This document shows positions 1-12,436 of a DNA stretch of 57,767 nucleotides, piece after piece. Position numbers and translations under genes: made by a program. Position 1 is the stretch's first letter. Each line of letters begins with the position of its first letter. Origin of the DNA: Welwitschia mirabilis (lineage: Eukaryota > Gnetophyta > Gnetopsida > Welwitschiales); contig JBOZIK010000001.1 in the NCBI GenBank assembly GCA_051453625.1, positions 73,645,014-73,702,780 of the forward strand, in the 5' to 3' direction. Under the pieces are notes generated by a model. That model was given only the letters and a program-made list of their open reading frames with translations, did no database searches and had not been told where the DNA came from.

Positions 1-870
1 TCACTTAACTAAGATCAACTTAAATCATAAGGGAGATGCACAATAATGAGATGAAAGAAGAGATTGTATTAACTCAACTAAAATTAGAACAACATCCACT
101 TATAAATCAGAATAATAGCACCTCAATGAGAGGGACACAGCCTAACACTAAGGAGACTTCTTTCTGCAGCATAGGATGAATCTCTTACCCTTCAATCTTT
201 CATCACAAGTATCCAGTACAAAATATCGAAAGGGAAATAAAAAAGGAGAAGGGCATTTATAGATTTCCAAAAGAGGGATTTGGAGGCAAACCCTAAATGT
301 GGAAAACAGAAACCTTAACAACTCAAATGAGTCATTTGACCCCATTTACAATAGAATTTATTGTTTTAGTGTAAAACCAGTTATCGTCTTATATGTCATC
401 TAAATGATATGGGACAACACCACCCTAATGGCTTGGGTAGTGTATCATATGCTATCATCAGCCTCGTGGGTTGCCATGCATGTAGTCCTAATGATATCAT
501 CCTGCATGTCATCCAGATGATTATGCGGATGATGTCCTATTAACATGTGCATCATGTGTTACTGTCGGTGCTGCAGGCTACTGTCCATGTCAGCATTCTG
601 GTCATCTTGTATGTCATGAGGATGACAAGTGGGACGACGGTCTTCTTTATTCTTCTCTCTAAGGTGAATCAATATTTGCCTCGTATAGTCCATCTTCCAA
701 TTCTACAATGTCAGAATAGGCCCTAGAAATTGCCATAAATGCTAGATATCACATGTTTCTTGATTATCATGACTTCATAGCTATCAGTATTGTATCAAAA
801 ATTTGTATGAATGTCTCGCAAAGATACTTAAAATACACAATCAAATTCCAACAAATTGGCATCACAAAAT
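1..870 (-). repeat. Athila-like LTR, minus strand, truncated by window edge
   Basis: Read on the minus strand this segment matches the plus-strand LTRs at 3068 and 11055 in the same order: the LTR start (TGATGCCAATTTG near 868), the U3 palindrome repeats (about 375-640), then the leader-like segment rich in GAATACTCTTTGAGTT-type sequence near position 60-250. The 3' end lies outside the window. It abuts, in opposite orientation, the end of the integrase of the element at 871. It is therefore either a separate insertion or one side of an inversion. Open reading frames inside it are chance frames of LTR sequence. Confidence 0.8.
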
Positions 871-1060
871 CCAATAAGTTAACTTATAAATAATTAGATC
901 TTTATCTTATCGAAAATGTATATTCAAATGGCTTATTTGAAATCTCTAATCTAAAAACTAGATAAATTCAAAAGGTTAATGGACAAAGGTTAAAACTTTA
1001 TGAGTCATCTCTTAGTAATACCTTGAACATGATAGAAGCATTATTTTGAAATCCCTTCTT
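871..1060 (+). pseudogene. Athila-like integrase C-terminus (element A)
   Basis: The translated plus strand contains KVNGQRLKLYES near 980-1015, the typical end of the Athila/Tat integrase. The same segment occurs at 45150-45310 and 14600-14780 in the other two elements. The upstream part of pol is missing: the homology starts abruptly at the edge of the minus-strand LTR. Stops occur in frame, so this is a relic. Confidence 0.8.
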
Positions 1061-3054
1061 CAAAAGGAGGACCTTTCTTTTGCCATTATCTAAATTCTTT
1101 CTTAACTCATTCCTTCAGTTAAGATCATGTTATTACTTGAATATTTTTAACTTGACATATGTATTTATTTATAAAGTCTCCATGAGGAGTAATATTTATT
1201 GGGCATTTTCAATGATAAAATTGGCTTCATCTAATTTTTAGACATTCGGATGTCTATGAAATTTATTTTAGAAGGAAGATGCCTTTATTCTTTTGTTCTC
1301 TTTCAATCACATAAGTAAATTAGTTGTTTTTATAGGATCTTACTTTGTTTTATGTCTTATTACTTTACTTTTATTCTTGTAAGTGATTGATCATATAAGA
1401 TGATATTCGTAAAAAAAAAAAAATGAACAAGAGAGAAGAATAAGAACAACTACCATGATATTTCATGTTATATCTTTCAAACATGGTATTTATGATGTCC
1501 TTCCACAAGTGCACCAAGGTAAATATTCCTGAGAGGAGCCTTTGACAGTGTGATATGGTAGCTGTGGAAACTCTATTGAGGGGTCAGTTGATCATGCTGT
1601 ATGAGTCCTTACTCCTTTGATAGTGGTTACACTCCCCTCATCATGGAAAAATAAATTGATTTTCTTTATTTAGTTTCAATACTTTCACATGATCACTCTA
1701 CTTTCTGAGTTCTAGTGCTTGTTTTGATATGGTATCTTGTAAGTTTCTATTTTTAAATAGCCTTTTATCTTATCATTCATTGTTTCATAACATTAGTATC
1801 CTTGACAGTGTCATAATCATTGCCTATTTGAGTGGAACTTTATAAATTTTTACATTATGTCATGCATTATTATCAAGTGATTTTATGCCTGTTGCTAAGG
1901 GAATTTGTTAGGTTAGCATTTAGGGTAATAAAGCAATCTTGTTCATATTCCTAGTTATTCATTTTCATTTTTGTTTTTCTTTAGTTATTTTGTGGGATTT
2001 TCAAAGTTATTCTTAATACTTTTTCAGCATTATATCATGGACCTAATCTTTTTCTAGTTTTTTATTCTATTTTCGAGAGGATTGTTATTTTTTTTTGATA
2101 GGTTTTCATGATCTAATAAGTTTCAAATTTTTATGCGTTCAGGCATATTTAAAGAATCTTTGAGCATTACTTCTTCCCATTTGATGTATTTTCCTCTACT
2201 ATCACCTTTTCCTTATCCATTATGCGATTGTATTTTAGGATAATTCTTCATTTTTTCTCTGGTTGCTCTCTTCTTTTTGTTGTTTTTCTATATTTTCTAG
2301 TTTTTTAACATTTTTTGATTTCATCATCCTTTTAAAAAAACTATTATGTTGTCTATCATCCCATGTTTATCATCCCCATAATAGAACCGATGATACTCCT
2401 TCTCTATTCATGGTGCAATTTGGGATGTCTTGCTTCTCTTGTGGGGGAAGGGGGGTTGGACATCTTTTTGGGTATTAATCTATACTTATCAACATAATTT
2501 TTTCAATTTCTAAGATTTCACAATCTAACTTTATGATGGGTTTTTTTGGATGATCTTTTAATACTATTTGAATAAATTCTTTAGAGAATTTATGAACTTT
2601 ATTTTGTAGGATCCAGCAACACTCTCATATATTTTTCCATAGCCATGTTTCTAGATCATCTAAATTGTGCTATATCTACTTTTGTCCTTTGCCTTTTAAT
2701 GATACTATTAAATTTTGAAACATCATATTCCAGAAAATAGCACTACTTAAGCTATCATGATAGTCCATTATCGTTGTTTTTATAATATGCATACATATCT
2801 TCATTTTTATGAGTCATAAAGTTATATTTTTATGATTCCTATATGTGTACTACATTGATTCATTTCATAGTGACATTCTTAAGTAGGAGGCTTAGGAAAA
2901 TTCTTCAGCACTTGTATTAATTACCCGCTGATGATATCATTTTCTTACATGATTTTATAAACTTAATTTACATCATTTTAAGCACTATTTTTATCTTAAA
3001 CAAATTGGCTTGCAATCTAGTTGATTTCTTGCTTTTTCAAGGACTAACAAAGCT
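1061..3054 (+). other. Post-pol 3' region of Athila-like element A
   Basis: This T-rich stretch lies between the end of integrase and the polypurine tract. Its first 700 bases match the post-pol regions at 14830-15600 and 45400-46200, including a shared block that reads GAAGATGCCTTA-like near 1275 and a block near 1540-1640 with TGTGGAAACTCTATTG. It is about half the length of the same region in elements C and B, and I cannot find the extra post-pol ORF here, so a deletion is likely. Small open frames inside it show no family resemblance. Confidence 0.6.
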
Positions 3055-3067
3055 AAGTAGAGGGCTA
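3055..3067 (+). promoter_or_regulatory. Polypurine tract of element A
   Basis: A purine-rich run AGTAGAGGG followed by CTA lies immediately before the LTR start TGTTGTGATG at 3068. The equivalent sites at 18783-18796 and 50723-50736 have the same layout, which fixes the LTR 5' boundary. It would prime plus-strand DNA synthesis. Confidence 0.7.
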
Positions 3068-3302
3068 TGTTGTGATGCTAATTTTTAGGAATTTGATGGT
3101 GTATTTTGAGTAATTTTATAAGACATTCATATAAGTTTTAATGTAATATCAATGAATATAAAAATCTAATAGAATAATTAGTAAAACATGTGATCCTTAG
3201 CATTTTTAATAGTTTCTCAAGCTTATTTTGATACTACATATTTGGAAGGAGGACCTTATGATGCAAAATACTGACTTACCTTGGAGAGTGGAGAAAAGAA
3301 AG

Positions 3303-3570
3303 ACCATCATCCCCTTTATCATCCCCATGTCATATAGGATGAGGCCACTGTTGACATGAACTAAGGCTGCGGGGCTGACAGTAGCACATGGAGTACATGT
3401 AGACATGTGGCATGGCATCATCCTCCATCTCATCCATATGATAGACAGGATGAGAACACAAGTAACATGGGCAGACAACTCATGGAATTGATAGTATCAC
3501 ATGGAGTACATGAAAACAGGTGACACATGACATCATCGCCCTATTTATCTTCATGATAGTCAGGATAACA
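3303..3570 (+). repeat. U3 repeats with nested palindromes
   Basis: Three diverged units spaced about 113 bp apart. Each has CATCATCC, a central inverted repeat such as CTCATCCATATGAT, then GGATGA. The linking sequence CACATGGAGTACATG occurs in at least two units. Equivalent arrays sit in the other Athila-like LTRs. In plant LTRs such U3 repeats are often enhancer-like; that role is inferred here. Confidence 0.7.
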
Positions 3571-3636
3571 ACTATTTTTATATGTTTGAAAGTAATATCA
3601 TTGTAAATGAGGTCAAATACCCCATGTGGATTATTA

Positions 3637-3646
3637 CTATAAATAT
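3637..3646 (+). promoter_or_regulatory. LTR TATA box
   Basis: CTATAAATAT is followed by CCTTCCCC. The same arrangement occurs at 11676-11686 and 51243-51252 in the sister LTRs, consistent with the Pol II promoter at the U3/R boundary. Confidence 0.6.
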
Positions 3647-4089
3647 CCTTCCCCTCCTTTATTTCTACTCCATCTTTTGTACTCGATACTTATAATGAAG
3701 GATTTAAGGGTAAGAGATCCATCAAGTGCTATAGAAAGGAGTTTCTTTGGTGTTAGGCTGAGTCTCTTCTATTGAGGTGCTATTGTTCTGATTGTAAGTG
3801 GATGTATGTTTTGAATACTCTTTGAGTTAATACAATTCTTCTTTTCTTTCCAATGTTGTAAATGTCCCTTATGATTTAAGTTGGTTATAGTTAAGTGATA
3901 ATTTATGATTTATTTAGATCATAAGAGTAACCTTTATTAAGATTAACCTTGGTTAGTAGTAGTAGATTTGAATTGTATTTCTATTTCATTTCATACCGCA
4001 TATTGCATATTCTTACTTGGATAGATATCATAGTTTATATTGGTTAAGAACTAGTGGATGCTCTTCTTAATTGATATAAGTTATAAAGA

Positions 4090-4189
4090 NNNNNNNNNNN
4101 NNNNNNNNNNNNNNNNNNNNNNNNNNNNNNNNNNNNNNNNNNNNNNNNNNNNNNNNNNNNNNNNNNNNNNNNNNNNNNNNNNNNNNNNN
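4090..4189. other. Assembly gap (100 N)
   Basis: Exactly 100 N, likely a default gap size. It hides the junction between Athila LTR A and the chromovirus LTR. Confidence 0.99.
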
Positions 4190-7100
4190 ATGCCACATGA
4201 CAATTTTAATATTTATAAATTTATTTTTTAGATGCATGTCTTAAATAAATTAAACTTACTTATGAATCTATGAAGGATTAATAAGGAGATGGCATGAGAC
4301 AATGATGCATGTAATTAACCTAGCTAATTAAAGAAAGAAGATTACTCACCCTACTTAGGTGCATGAGTCATAAATATAATCTCTTTTCATAATCTAATGT
4401 TCCCACTTACTAATGATAAATCATGTAACCTTGTAATCTTGATTCATGTGCCTTTGTTTATCTATACATAGATATCCTTTCCTCTCTTGCAAAGACAAAA
4501 TACTTTTCATGATTTTTCTAATATTTTGTAAACCTTATTTACTTAAATATTAAGAATTTATGTTAAAAATTTAGTTAAATAATTAATTATCCTTATTTAA
4601 GTTTCTTCTCAAATAAGATGTCTTTTGAAAATTCACCTTATTTTGTAATCTCCATAATTTACCATGAAAATGATAAAAATTATGATAAAAGCTTTTTCTA
4701 AGAAAATATATCCAAACATTTAAAATTAGATAATTCCATTATGTGAGGAATTAAAATCATATGATACAACTAATAGATTAAAAATTTCAAAAGACATATA
4801 ATATATTTTTCATCTTATTTACTCAACTAAATTCTTGGTAAATGTAATAGGTGTACTATATTATGAGTAAATAGTTTCTTTATTATGTTATTTGGTTGAT
4901 TATATTGTATGTATTTTGAAATAAATGAGCATTTAAATAAGTACAAGCATCCTTACCAGAACCAAGAATGATAAATGAGTAGATTTAATTTACCTTGTCT
5001 TTTATGCTCTTGAGATATGTAAGGGTATTGGTTCATAGTATTCTCATTATTTTATTCATTAGAATCAAAGAGTTTTTCTCATTATTCCATATAACAATTT
5101 TTAGATTTGTGCATTTATTCTTTTAGTGCATAGCTTGAATGAATTGGACTTATTTATGAGGAAATGATGCATGTAATTAATCTTGCTAATTAACGTAATA
5201 AGATTAGTTACCCTAGTTAGGTGTATGGGTTATAAATATTACCTATTTTTGTACTTCAATTTCACTTATTACTCATCCCCTTATTAATGTTAAATCATGC
5301 GATCATGTGATCTTTAGCTATGTGCCTTTTTTTATCTATATATAGAGATCCTTTCCTCTTATAAATAGTAGATACTTTTTTTTTTATATATAAGTACATT
5401 TCTTATTTTCTCTCTATCTCTTTTTCTTTCATTCTCTTACTTCTAAAACTTGAAGATTGAAAGCTTAAAGCTAAGTAAGTATTGAGCTTGAATCTTCATC
5501 AATATTTAACTATTAAGTTCTTACTAATCTTCCCAAGTAAACTCTTTACTTTTATTATCCATTTGACTTATTTCTCTATTAAAGTGATGTTATATTTCAT
5601 TAGAAAATTATTTATGTCTTTTATTCAATTTATGTTATGAAATATTATTTCTTCCCATTGGCTTCTACTAAGATGTTATAGTAAGATATGAAAGGCCTCT
5701 TGTGCTTGGTGATGAAGGATTACTAATTAATGAGTATGCATAAGTAACCAAGGATTAAATTATAAAAAAAGAATAAAAACAAACTTGAATACCCATATTT
5801 ATTTGAATATTATTTTTTAATGTATTAGTATCATCTTATTAGTGGCAAACTCTCATACTCAATTATCTCTTTAGGCTAGTTATCTTTTATGGAAATTCTA
5901 AGGCTCATAGTCAATTGCATTTTCTAAATTGATATGCTTGATATTTCTATAATGATTTGAATTAGTAAATTAGTTAATAAATTATACAAGTAATTAGTTA
6001 TTATATCCATTATTTTAATGATCTGAGTTATTGTTAAACTAGTTGTAATTTTTTTGTTATGGTAAAAATTAAATTTCTAGAATAGAGGAATAGGATAAAA
6101 AGATAATATCTTCTTAATTATTAGGTATAAATTAGTGAAATTTTTTCTAATAGTTTATTATTTTGTCATAAACATGAAAATGTAAAAGATAGTAATTATT
6201 CTAATGGATAGCTATTTGTAAAAAGTTTATTTATTAAAATACATTAAAAAATAAATGGAGAAAATAGTAAGCAAGTAGTTCACATTTCTATACGTATTTG
6301 TTAAAATATCTATAAATTTGAGCATACTAAGATTTAGAAAATTGAATAATATTTTCAAAACATCTTGAATCGGTTAAGAAATCCAAGTATTTTAAAAGTT
6401 ATGGTCATTTTTGTGTAGTGTAGTAGAATCATAATTTTAGAAAATTTATTAGTTTTTAACCTTGAATGATCACCTTAAAAATAATATTTTTAGAATTCTA
6501 GAATAGTCTAAGTTAGTTTCTAAGAATCTTATTATTTCTCTAGTTTCTTAAAAACTATTATAATTCATTTTTCTTAATAATAGATTAATTAGTAATTTTA
6601 ACTATGATGTCTCCTTATAGCATAAAAATGTTATACATAATGTTTAAAATTATAGAAAAGTTATTATACAAAATTTTACAAGGAAATTTTATGTATAATT
6701 ATATTTATATTATTAAATTTGAGTTAAATTACCTATAAGTAATATTTATTTGTAAATATATTTCTTTTACCTTTTTTCTCTTTATCTTACTTTGAATGTG
6801 CATGCTTATAAGAGTTTTCACCTTAGTAGTTCAAGTAATATAAGTAGTCTCTAGATTATTATTTTTTATTGACTTATAATATAACCATATAAATATTGGA
6901 TAAATATTTATATCTTAATAAGTATGTTTAAGTTATGCATTCTTTTGTTTACATTCTTTACACCAATTCATGAAGTTTGTCATATGAGCAGGAAAGAATG
7001 TTTTTAGGAATGACATAGCTCCATGTATAATTTAGTTTTTTTAAGTAAATTAAATTTTGAATATTTTTATTATTATTGATAAAAAAATATTCCCTTTATT

Positions 7101-8080
7101 TATATAAAAACTAAATAATATTTCTTTTATCTAGATTTGTATTATTATAATTTTGACTATATAAATGTTCTTGTAGCTTGCTTTCTTTTTATGATTGTTT
7201 TTATATAATGAATTAAATGATGATTAGAATTATTACAAATAGGTAAATAATTCATTAAATATCTATATTAGTTATAATTATTTATATGCATTTTCATGGT
7301 GTATTCATTGAACATGACTAAATCAAGATAATTTTAATAATGTTCATTCCCATAATTTGATTTCATCACTAAGGTGGATTGCATTACTTTTTTTCTTATA
7401 TAATAACTTACTAAATATGAATTTCATTATCCCTCTCCTACATACCCATGTATAAACTTACTTTGACTTAATATCTTAAGCCCTTGACATTCCTAGGTCA
7501 TATTACACCATTCGAAGATGCTTCAAGGAAGTGGGGGTTATTTTTGAGCATGCATCATCTTCATCTACCATCTATCACTTATATTAGAGGTATATCAAGG
7601 TGAATCGAAAGTTGATAAAGTTAATCCTAGCTATGTTTGTATAGTTTAGAATCTAAAGTAAAACTAACTTACATTCAGAAGATGGCAAAGTATCGAGTTG
7701 AAATGTCATTAATTGGAGTTGTAATCTTCTACTATATTGGTTAGGTGTTATTTTTAAGACTTATCCATGTATATTGACAAAAAGTTTACATCTTCTCAAC
7801 TATTTACAATATATTATTTTATGTGATGAAAAACTAGAAAGAAATAGAGGAAGTAAACTTATGATGTTGCTATTATTTGTAAACCAAAATAATCTAGAAA
7901 CTCATCATAAGTGAAGATCCAGTATTAATGTGATTTAACTTTTTTAGAATATATAAATTATAAGAAATAAATAGGTAGAATTTTATTCTAAGTTTTACTA
8001 TGTTTATTAGGTAATAATATTAAAGAAGTTAAATTAAAAAAAAAGTTCTTATTTAGGGTAAGATAAAAAACGGTATCACA
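4190..8080 (+). repeat. Chromovirus-type long 5' LTR region
   Basis: The stretch ends in CGGTATCACA at 8080, directly before a tRNA-iMet primer site, which marks the 3' end of a 5' LTR. Its part 7280-7885 recurs in inverted orientation at 57171-57767. The segment at about 4200-4500 recurs at about 5100-5370 (shared GATGCATGTAATTAA and a TATA-like TCTATATATAGAGATCC at 5333-5349), so the U3 is partly duplicated or two LTR pieces are joined. Long LTRs are known in Tekay/Del-type chromoviruses. The true 5' end is in or before the gap. No gene is seen in this stretch. Confidence 0.65.
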
Positions 8081-8083
8081 AAT

Positions 8084-8096
8084 TGGTATCAGAGCT
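8084..8096 (+). promoter_or_regulatory. Primer binding site, tRNA-iMet type
   Basis: TGGTATCAGAGCT lies three bases after the LTR end. It is the standard plant LTR-retrotransposon site complementary to the 3' end of initiator tRNA-Met and fixes the start of the internal region on the plus strand. Confidence 0.9.
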
Positions 8097-9329
8097 TTAT
8101 GTTAACTTAAATAATAACTTAAGAGCACTTATAACTATATAAGAAAGTAAAACCAATTATATTTTTTACAACCTTTCTCATTAATAATCATAAATTTAGT
8201 GGTAATCATAATAACCATAATTCCTAATGGCTATAAAGTTGGTTATATCCCTAATAATTTCTTATCATTAGTAAAATCAATTATACTAATGATAATAATA
8301 GATTCCAAGATAACTTTAACTTCTAGATAAGCATGAATTTAATCATATCTTAGAATAGTCATAATACCTATAATTTTTTTTTCATACTCTCTAAATATAC
8401 ACCAAATTAGATTTTTGTTAATTCTAATAATTATCAATCTTGTAGTAATCATAATCTTAACATCTTAGTAGTCTTAAAAGTTGATTATACTTGTAATAAT
8501 TTCAAAGTTTTTATAAGATTAACTATAATTCCAACTCCTTGATGATAATTATGATAGTAATATTTATAATAACTCTAAATCCATAAACAAACTAAATAGG
8601 ATGATGAGCTCAAGTCATTAAAGACTTTATTACCTTATAGCTATAGATTTAAATCACTTAGAAGAATTCCAATTATCTTAACAATTTAGGACAATAACCT
8701 TATGTGACTCCTTAAAGATCTTATTCCTTTGCTAAAAATGAAAATACATAAATAGTACCTTAGAAAAAGATATTTATTTAATGTAAACTATATGGTCTCA
8801 TAACTTTATAGTGAAAACCCATATTCTTAGCTTGTAAACCTTATTTATTAAAAATAATGAAAGGGAATAAACATCATTGTATCTTTAACATATAAATAAA
8901 AACTCATCACATCATAATAATAATCATGTTCTTCCTAAGATTATAAAAATAGTTTAACCTTTAACAAAATATATCCTATTTCTAAATATCAACTCATGAA
9001 AATTTTTCTTTCTTTCAGATGCCTTGTTGTTATCAATTAAATCTTAAGGGAAGGTCAGCTGCATTAAGTAATCAAAATTAAGATAATTCACAAGATTACT
9101 AGAATCTAATAATGAGAATTAACCCTCATTAAACTTTAATCCACAAGCATTGATACTTGCCTTTATGCATTACTTATCAAAATAGTAAAACAAGGTCAAA
9201 ATTCATAAGTAAATAATGGTATTAATCAACCTAAGAACATCAGTATGAGAAAATTAATTCAAATGTTTATTAACTAAATCCATCAAAGTTTTTAATAGGT
9301 TCAGATACTTTCAAAGTAGAAGCATGACT

Positions 9330-9720
9330 AAGTGATGTTAAAAACATTATAGATACCTTATGATGTAATGAATATGAAAAGGCTTACTTAGCTATTTATA
9401 TGTTATAAGGAGAGGCTAATCTATGATGAAAAATAAAAATAACCAAGTGATGAGACCTAAAACTTTCATGAAAGGAATTTAAGCACATCTTTAAGGAGAG
9501 ATATATTAGTAAGTTCTATATTCATTAAAAGGTCATATAATTCTACAATCTAAGATATGCCCATAATGTAATCATAGCATTTCATAAGTATAAATTTGTA
9601 GGATTACTAAGATATGTGTTATGTATGCATCTAGAGGAAGAAGCGAAAGCATATATTTTCATTAATAGTATTCACCCTTATGTCGCTATCAAAGTATTCA
9701 TGTTTTAACCTAAAATTTTA
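9330..9720 (+). pseudogene. Chromovirus gag (capsid domain) relic
   Basis: The reading AYLAIYML-stop-GEAN, then FKERYISKFY, then HLEEEAKAYIF follows the order of the plant retrotransposon gag domain (AYLL-GEA-WW, F-E-YFP, F-GLRP). Stops replace tryptophan and glutamine codons. The region 8097-9330 before it is a low-complexity AT-rich leader in which I see nothing else, and 9720-10200 after it shows no convincing domain. Confidence 0.6.
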
Positions 9721-10204
9721 ATAAAGTACATAGAAAATTAAATATAGTATAATAAAATTGATAAATACAACAGAAAAATTAAGAAGAGAATTCCTTCACA
9801 AGGACATATCCTTAAGGGAAATTAATCACAAATGTTTTATGAAAATAATAATTGGCACTTTAGCAAAAATAATGTCACTAGAAGTAATAGCAAAAAATAA
9901 GAATTTTAATCTACCAATGCAGACTCCATTCTAAAGAAATTAGAATGTTCCTAATCTAATCTAAGCAAGTAATCAACCTCAAAGATCTGACTTCCACCAA
10001 ACTCCTAATCAGTATTAGTACCAAAACTAGTATAGTGGATATCACTGCTAGTATTATAAGGAAAAACATAATATAAAAGAATATTTTTTTTATTATAGAC
10101 TTTTTCAAATAACAACCAAAAAGGCCTTAAGGATCAAAAAGTATTTCTCAACTTATAGAATAGCTTTGAGTAGTAGTAGATAATTAAGGGGTGTAATTTC
10201 AAAG

Positions 10205-10540
10205 CTTTGTCATAGAAGTTAAGGCTTTACTTAATAATAAAGAAGTCATTATTTTATTTGATTATAAAGCAATACATTACTTTATATCTTCTAGAATTAT
10301 TATAAGAGAAAAATTATGTTGTACTTCAATTAAGGATGCATAAAGTTAGCAAATGGATCCATGTCTAAAGTTAATCAACAAGTTCAAAATTATACTTTAT
10401 CCATTAGTGAATAAGATTTTTTTGATCTAATCAATTGTTATTAATTTAAAATATATGACATTGTTTTGAATATGAATTGGTTAATTTAGAATAGAATAAT
10501 TATAAATTATGAAAATCATTAAGTAGGAATAACGAATCAT
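10205..10540 (+). pseudogene. Chromovirus aspartic protease relic
   Basis: The translation contains ILFDYKAIHYFIS, matching the retropepsin ILFDSGATHSFIS pattern with the catalytic DSGA changed to DYKA. About 200 bases later DIVLNMNWL matches the D-ILGMDWL motif. Order and spacing fit the protease of plant chromoviruses. The damaged active site and stops make it non-functional. Confidence 0.7.
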
Positions 10541-10689
10541 GGCCAAAGCCTAATCTCTTAAGATCACTACAAATTGGTAGTGGAGAATGTAATTAATGCA
10601 AAGAATATAAAAAGAGAAATTAAGAGGATATTACTAGTTCATATGTTATTATCTAAAATCAAATAGCTTAAAGAAAGGAGATAACTTAA

Positions 10690-11054
10690 TAAAGAATATA
10701 CCAATAGTCCTAGAATATTTTGACATATTTACAACAGAACTACCAGGAATGCCACCACTTAGAGAAGTTGAGTTTTTTATTGAATTAATCCTAGGAATCT
10801 AATCTAATTCTAAAGCACCATATAGAATTCTCCTATAGAAATCAAAAATTTAAAAACTCCACTTAAAGAACTCTTACAAAAAGGCTTCATTTATCCTAGT
10901 GTATTACCATGGGAATACATGTATTATTTGTAAAGAAGAAGGATGGAATACTAATATTATGCATTGATCATAGATATCTAAATAATATTACCATAAAAAA
11001 TAAGTATTTACTACCAAGAATAAATGACATTTTAATCAAATCAAGGAAACTAGA
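10690..11054 (+). pseudogene. Chromovirus reverse transcriptase, N-terminal part
   Basis: The translation has IVLEYFDIFTTELPGMPP, then KAPYR, then from 10909 [30 protein letters not shown] and LPRINDI. These are the leading motifs of Ty3/gypsy RT as found in chromoviruses. The frame stops matching at 11054, exactly where an Athila LTR (TGTTACAATA) begins, so the element was cut by insertion. The rest of its RT, RNase H and integrase is not found elsewhere in the window. An open frame from 10909 to 11121 is a chimera of RT and LTR. Confidence 0.85.
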
Positions 11055-12434
11055 TGTTACAATACTAATTTGTAGGAATTTGATGGTGTATTTTGAATAC
11101 TTTTGCAGGACATTCATATAGGTTTTGATGCAATATTCACGACTATGAGGATCTAATAGGAAGATCAGTAAAACATGTGATCCTTAGCTTTTTTGACAAT
11201 TTCTTAGGCCTATTCTAATATTTCATATCTAGAATAAGGATCTTATAATTGAAAATAGTGACTTACCTTGGAGATAGGAGAAAAGGATGACTATCATCCC
11301 CTTTATCATCCACACGATAGGCAGGACAATGATGATGCTGACATGGATAGAGGCTGTGGGACTAACAGTAGTACATGAAGCACATGGAGACATGTGGGAT
11401 AGTATCATCCCCTATGTCATCAACATGATATGTAGGATGATGATACCAATAACATTGGAAAATAATCTATTAGGCTAACGACATCACATGAGGCACATGG
11501 AGGCATATGACATATGGTGTCTTCCCCCTAGTCATCCACATGACACTTGAAACAACAACTATTTTTACATGTTTGAAAGAAATATCATTGTAAATGGGAT
11601 CAAACAACCCATGTTTGTTGTTATGGTTTTTGTTTCTCACCTTTAAGGTTTTAACTCTAATTCCTCAAGTGAAAAATTATAAATACCCTTCCCCTACTTT
11701 ATTTATACTACATATTTTATACTTGATACTTGTGATGAATGATTGAAGGGCAAGAGGTCCATCGAGTGCTGCAAAAAGGAATATCCTTGGTGTTAGGCTA
11801 AGTTTCTTTCATTGAGATGCTATTGTTCTAATTGTAAGTGGATGTATATTTTAAATACTCTTTGAGTTAATACAATTTCTCCTTTTCTTTGTAATTCTAT
11901 GAATGTCCCTTATGGTTTAAGTTATTTATAGTTATGTGACATATTTATGATTTATTTAAATCATAAGAGCAACCTTTATTAAGGTTGACCTTAATTAGTA
12001 ATAGTAGATTTTCATTGCATTTTCATTTCATTTCATATTGCATTTTGCATACTCTTACTTCGATAGATATCATAGTTTATATTGGTTAAGAACTAGTGGA
12101 TGCTCTTCTTAATTGATATAAGTTATAAAGAAAGTAGTCTTTGTAATAGAAAGACTAGGATGTAAGTAGGATCCATTTGCATTTGCATTTACCACATTTC
12201 ATATTCATTCAATCTTGCATTGCACTTTACTTGTTTATTTTCTTTCAATTTTTATAAGACAAAAAGCTAAAAATACTTTGGGAAAATCAATTCTCTAACT
12301 CTAAACCTAGTGCCTTTATTGGATTACGACATTTGAGTGAACTATCATCTATACTAGCGTGTGATTTTTGCAAGTTATATGATTTACATGTTTACCTGAA
12401 GGACTTCAAGATTGCATAAATACACACTGCAATA
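11055..12434 (+). repeat. Athila-like 5' LTR of element C
   Basis: It starts with TGTTACAATACTAATT and ends near ACACTGCAATA. It is collinear with LTR A over more than 1 kb, with U3 palindrome units at about 11291, 11401 and 11517, a TATA box at 11676-11686, and the R/U5 segment. The five bases before it (CTAGA) would be the target duplication, but no matching copy was found at 20007 or 51993. The open frame at 11287-11478 is LTR sequence. Confidence 0.85.
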
Positions 12435-12436
12435 GA

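Larger units (their letters stand above)
3068..4089 (+). repeat. Athila-like 3' LTR of element A
   Basis: It starts with TGTTGTGATGCTAATT just after the polypurine tract and is collinear with the LTRs at 11055, 18797 and 50737. It carries three palindromic U3 repeats (3303-3570), a TATA box at 3637-3646 and the R/U5-like segment around 3690-3850. It runs into a 100-N gap, and by comparison with 11055-12434 roughly 300 bases of its 3' end are missing. The small minus-strand frame over 3206-3478 is LTR sequence. Confidence 0.85.

Noticed and set aside
148-345. A 65-codon minus-strand open frame
   Set aside because: Lies wholly in an Athila LTR shared with 3650-3850 and 11700-11900; no conservation of the frame in those copies.
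2263-2478. A 71-codon plus-strand open frame
   Set aside because: T-rich post-pol sequence; the hydrophobic translation reflects base composition, with no family resemblance.
3303-3570. Regularly spaced repeats that might suggest a CRISPR-like array
   Set aside because: Only three diverged units with conserved spacers, present in every LTR of the family; plant nuclear context.
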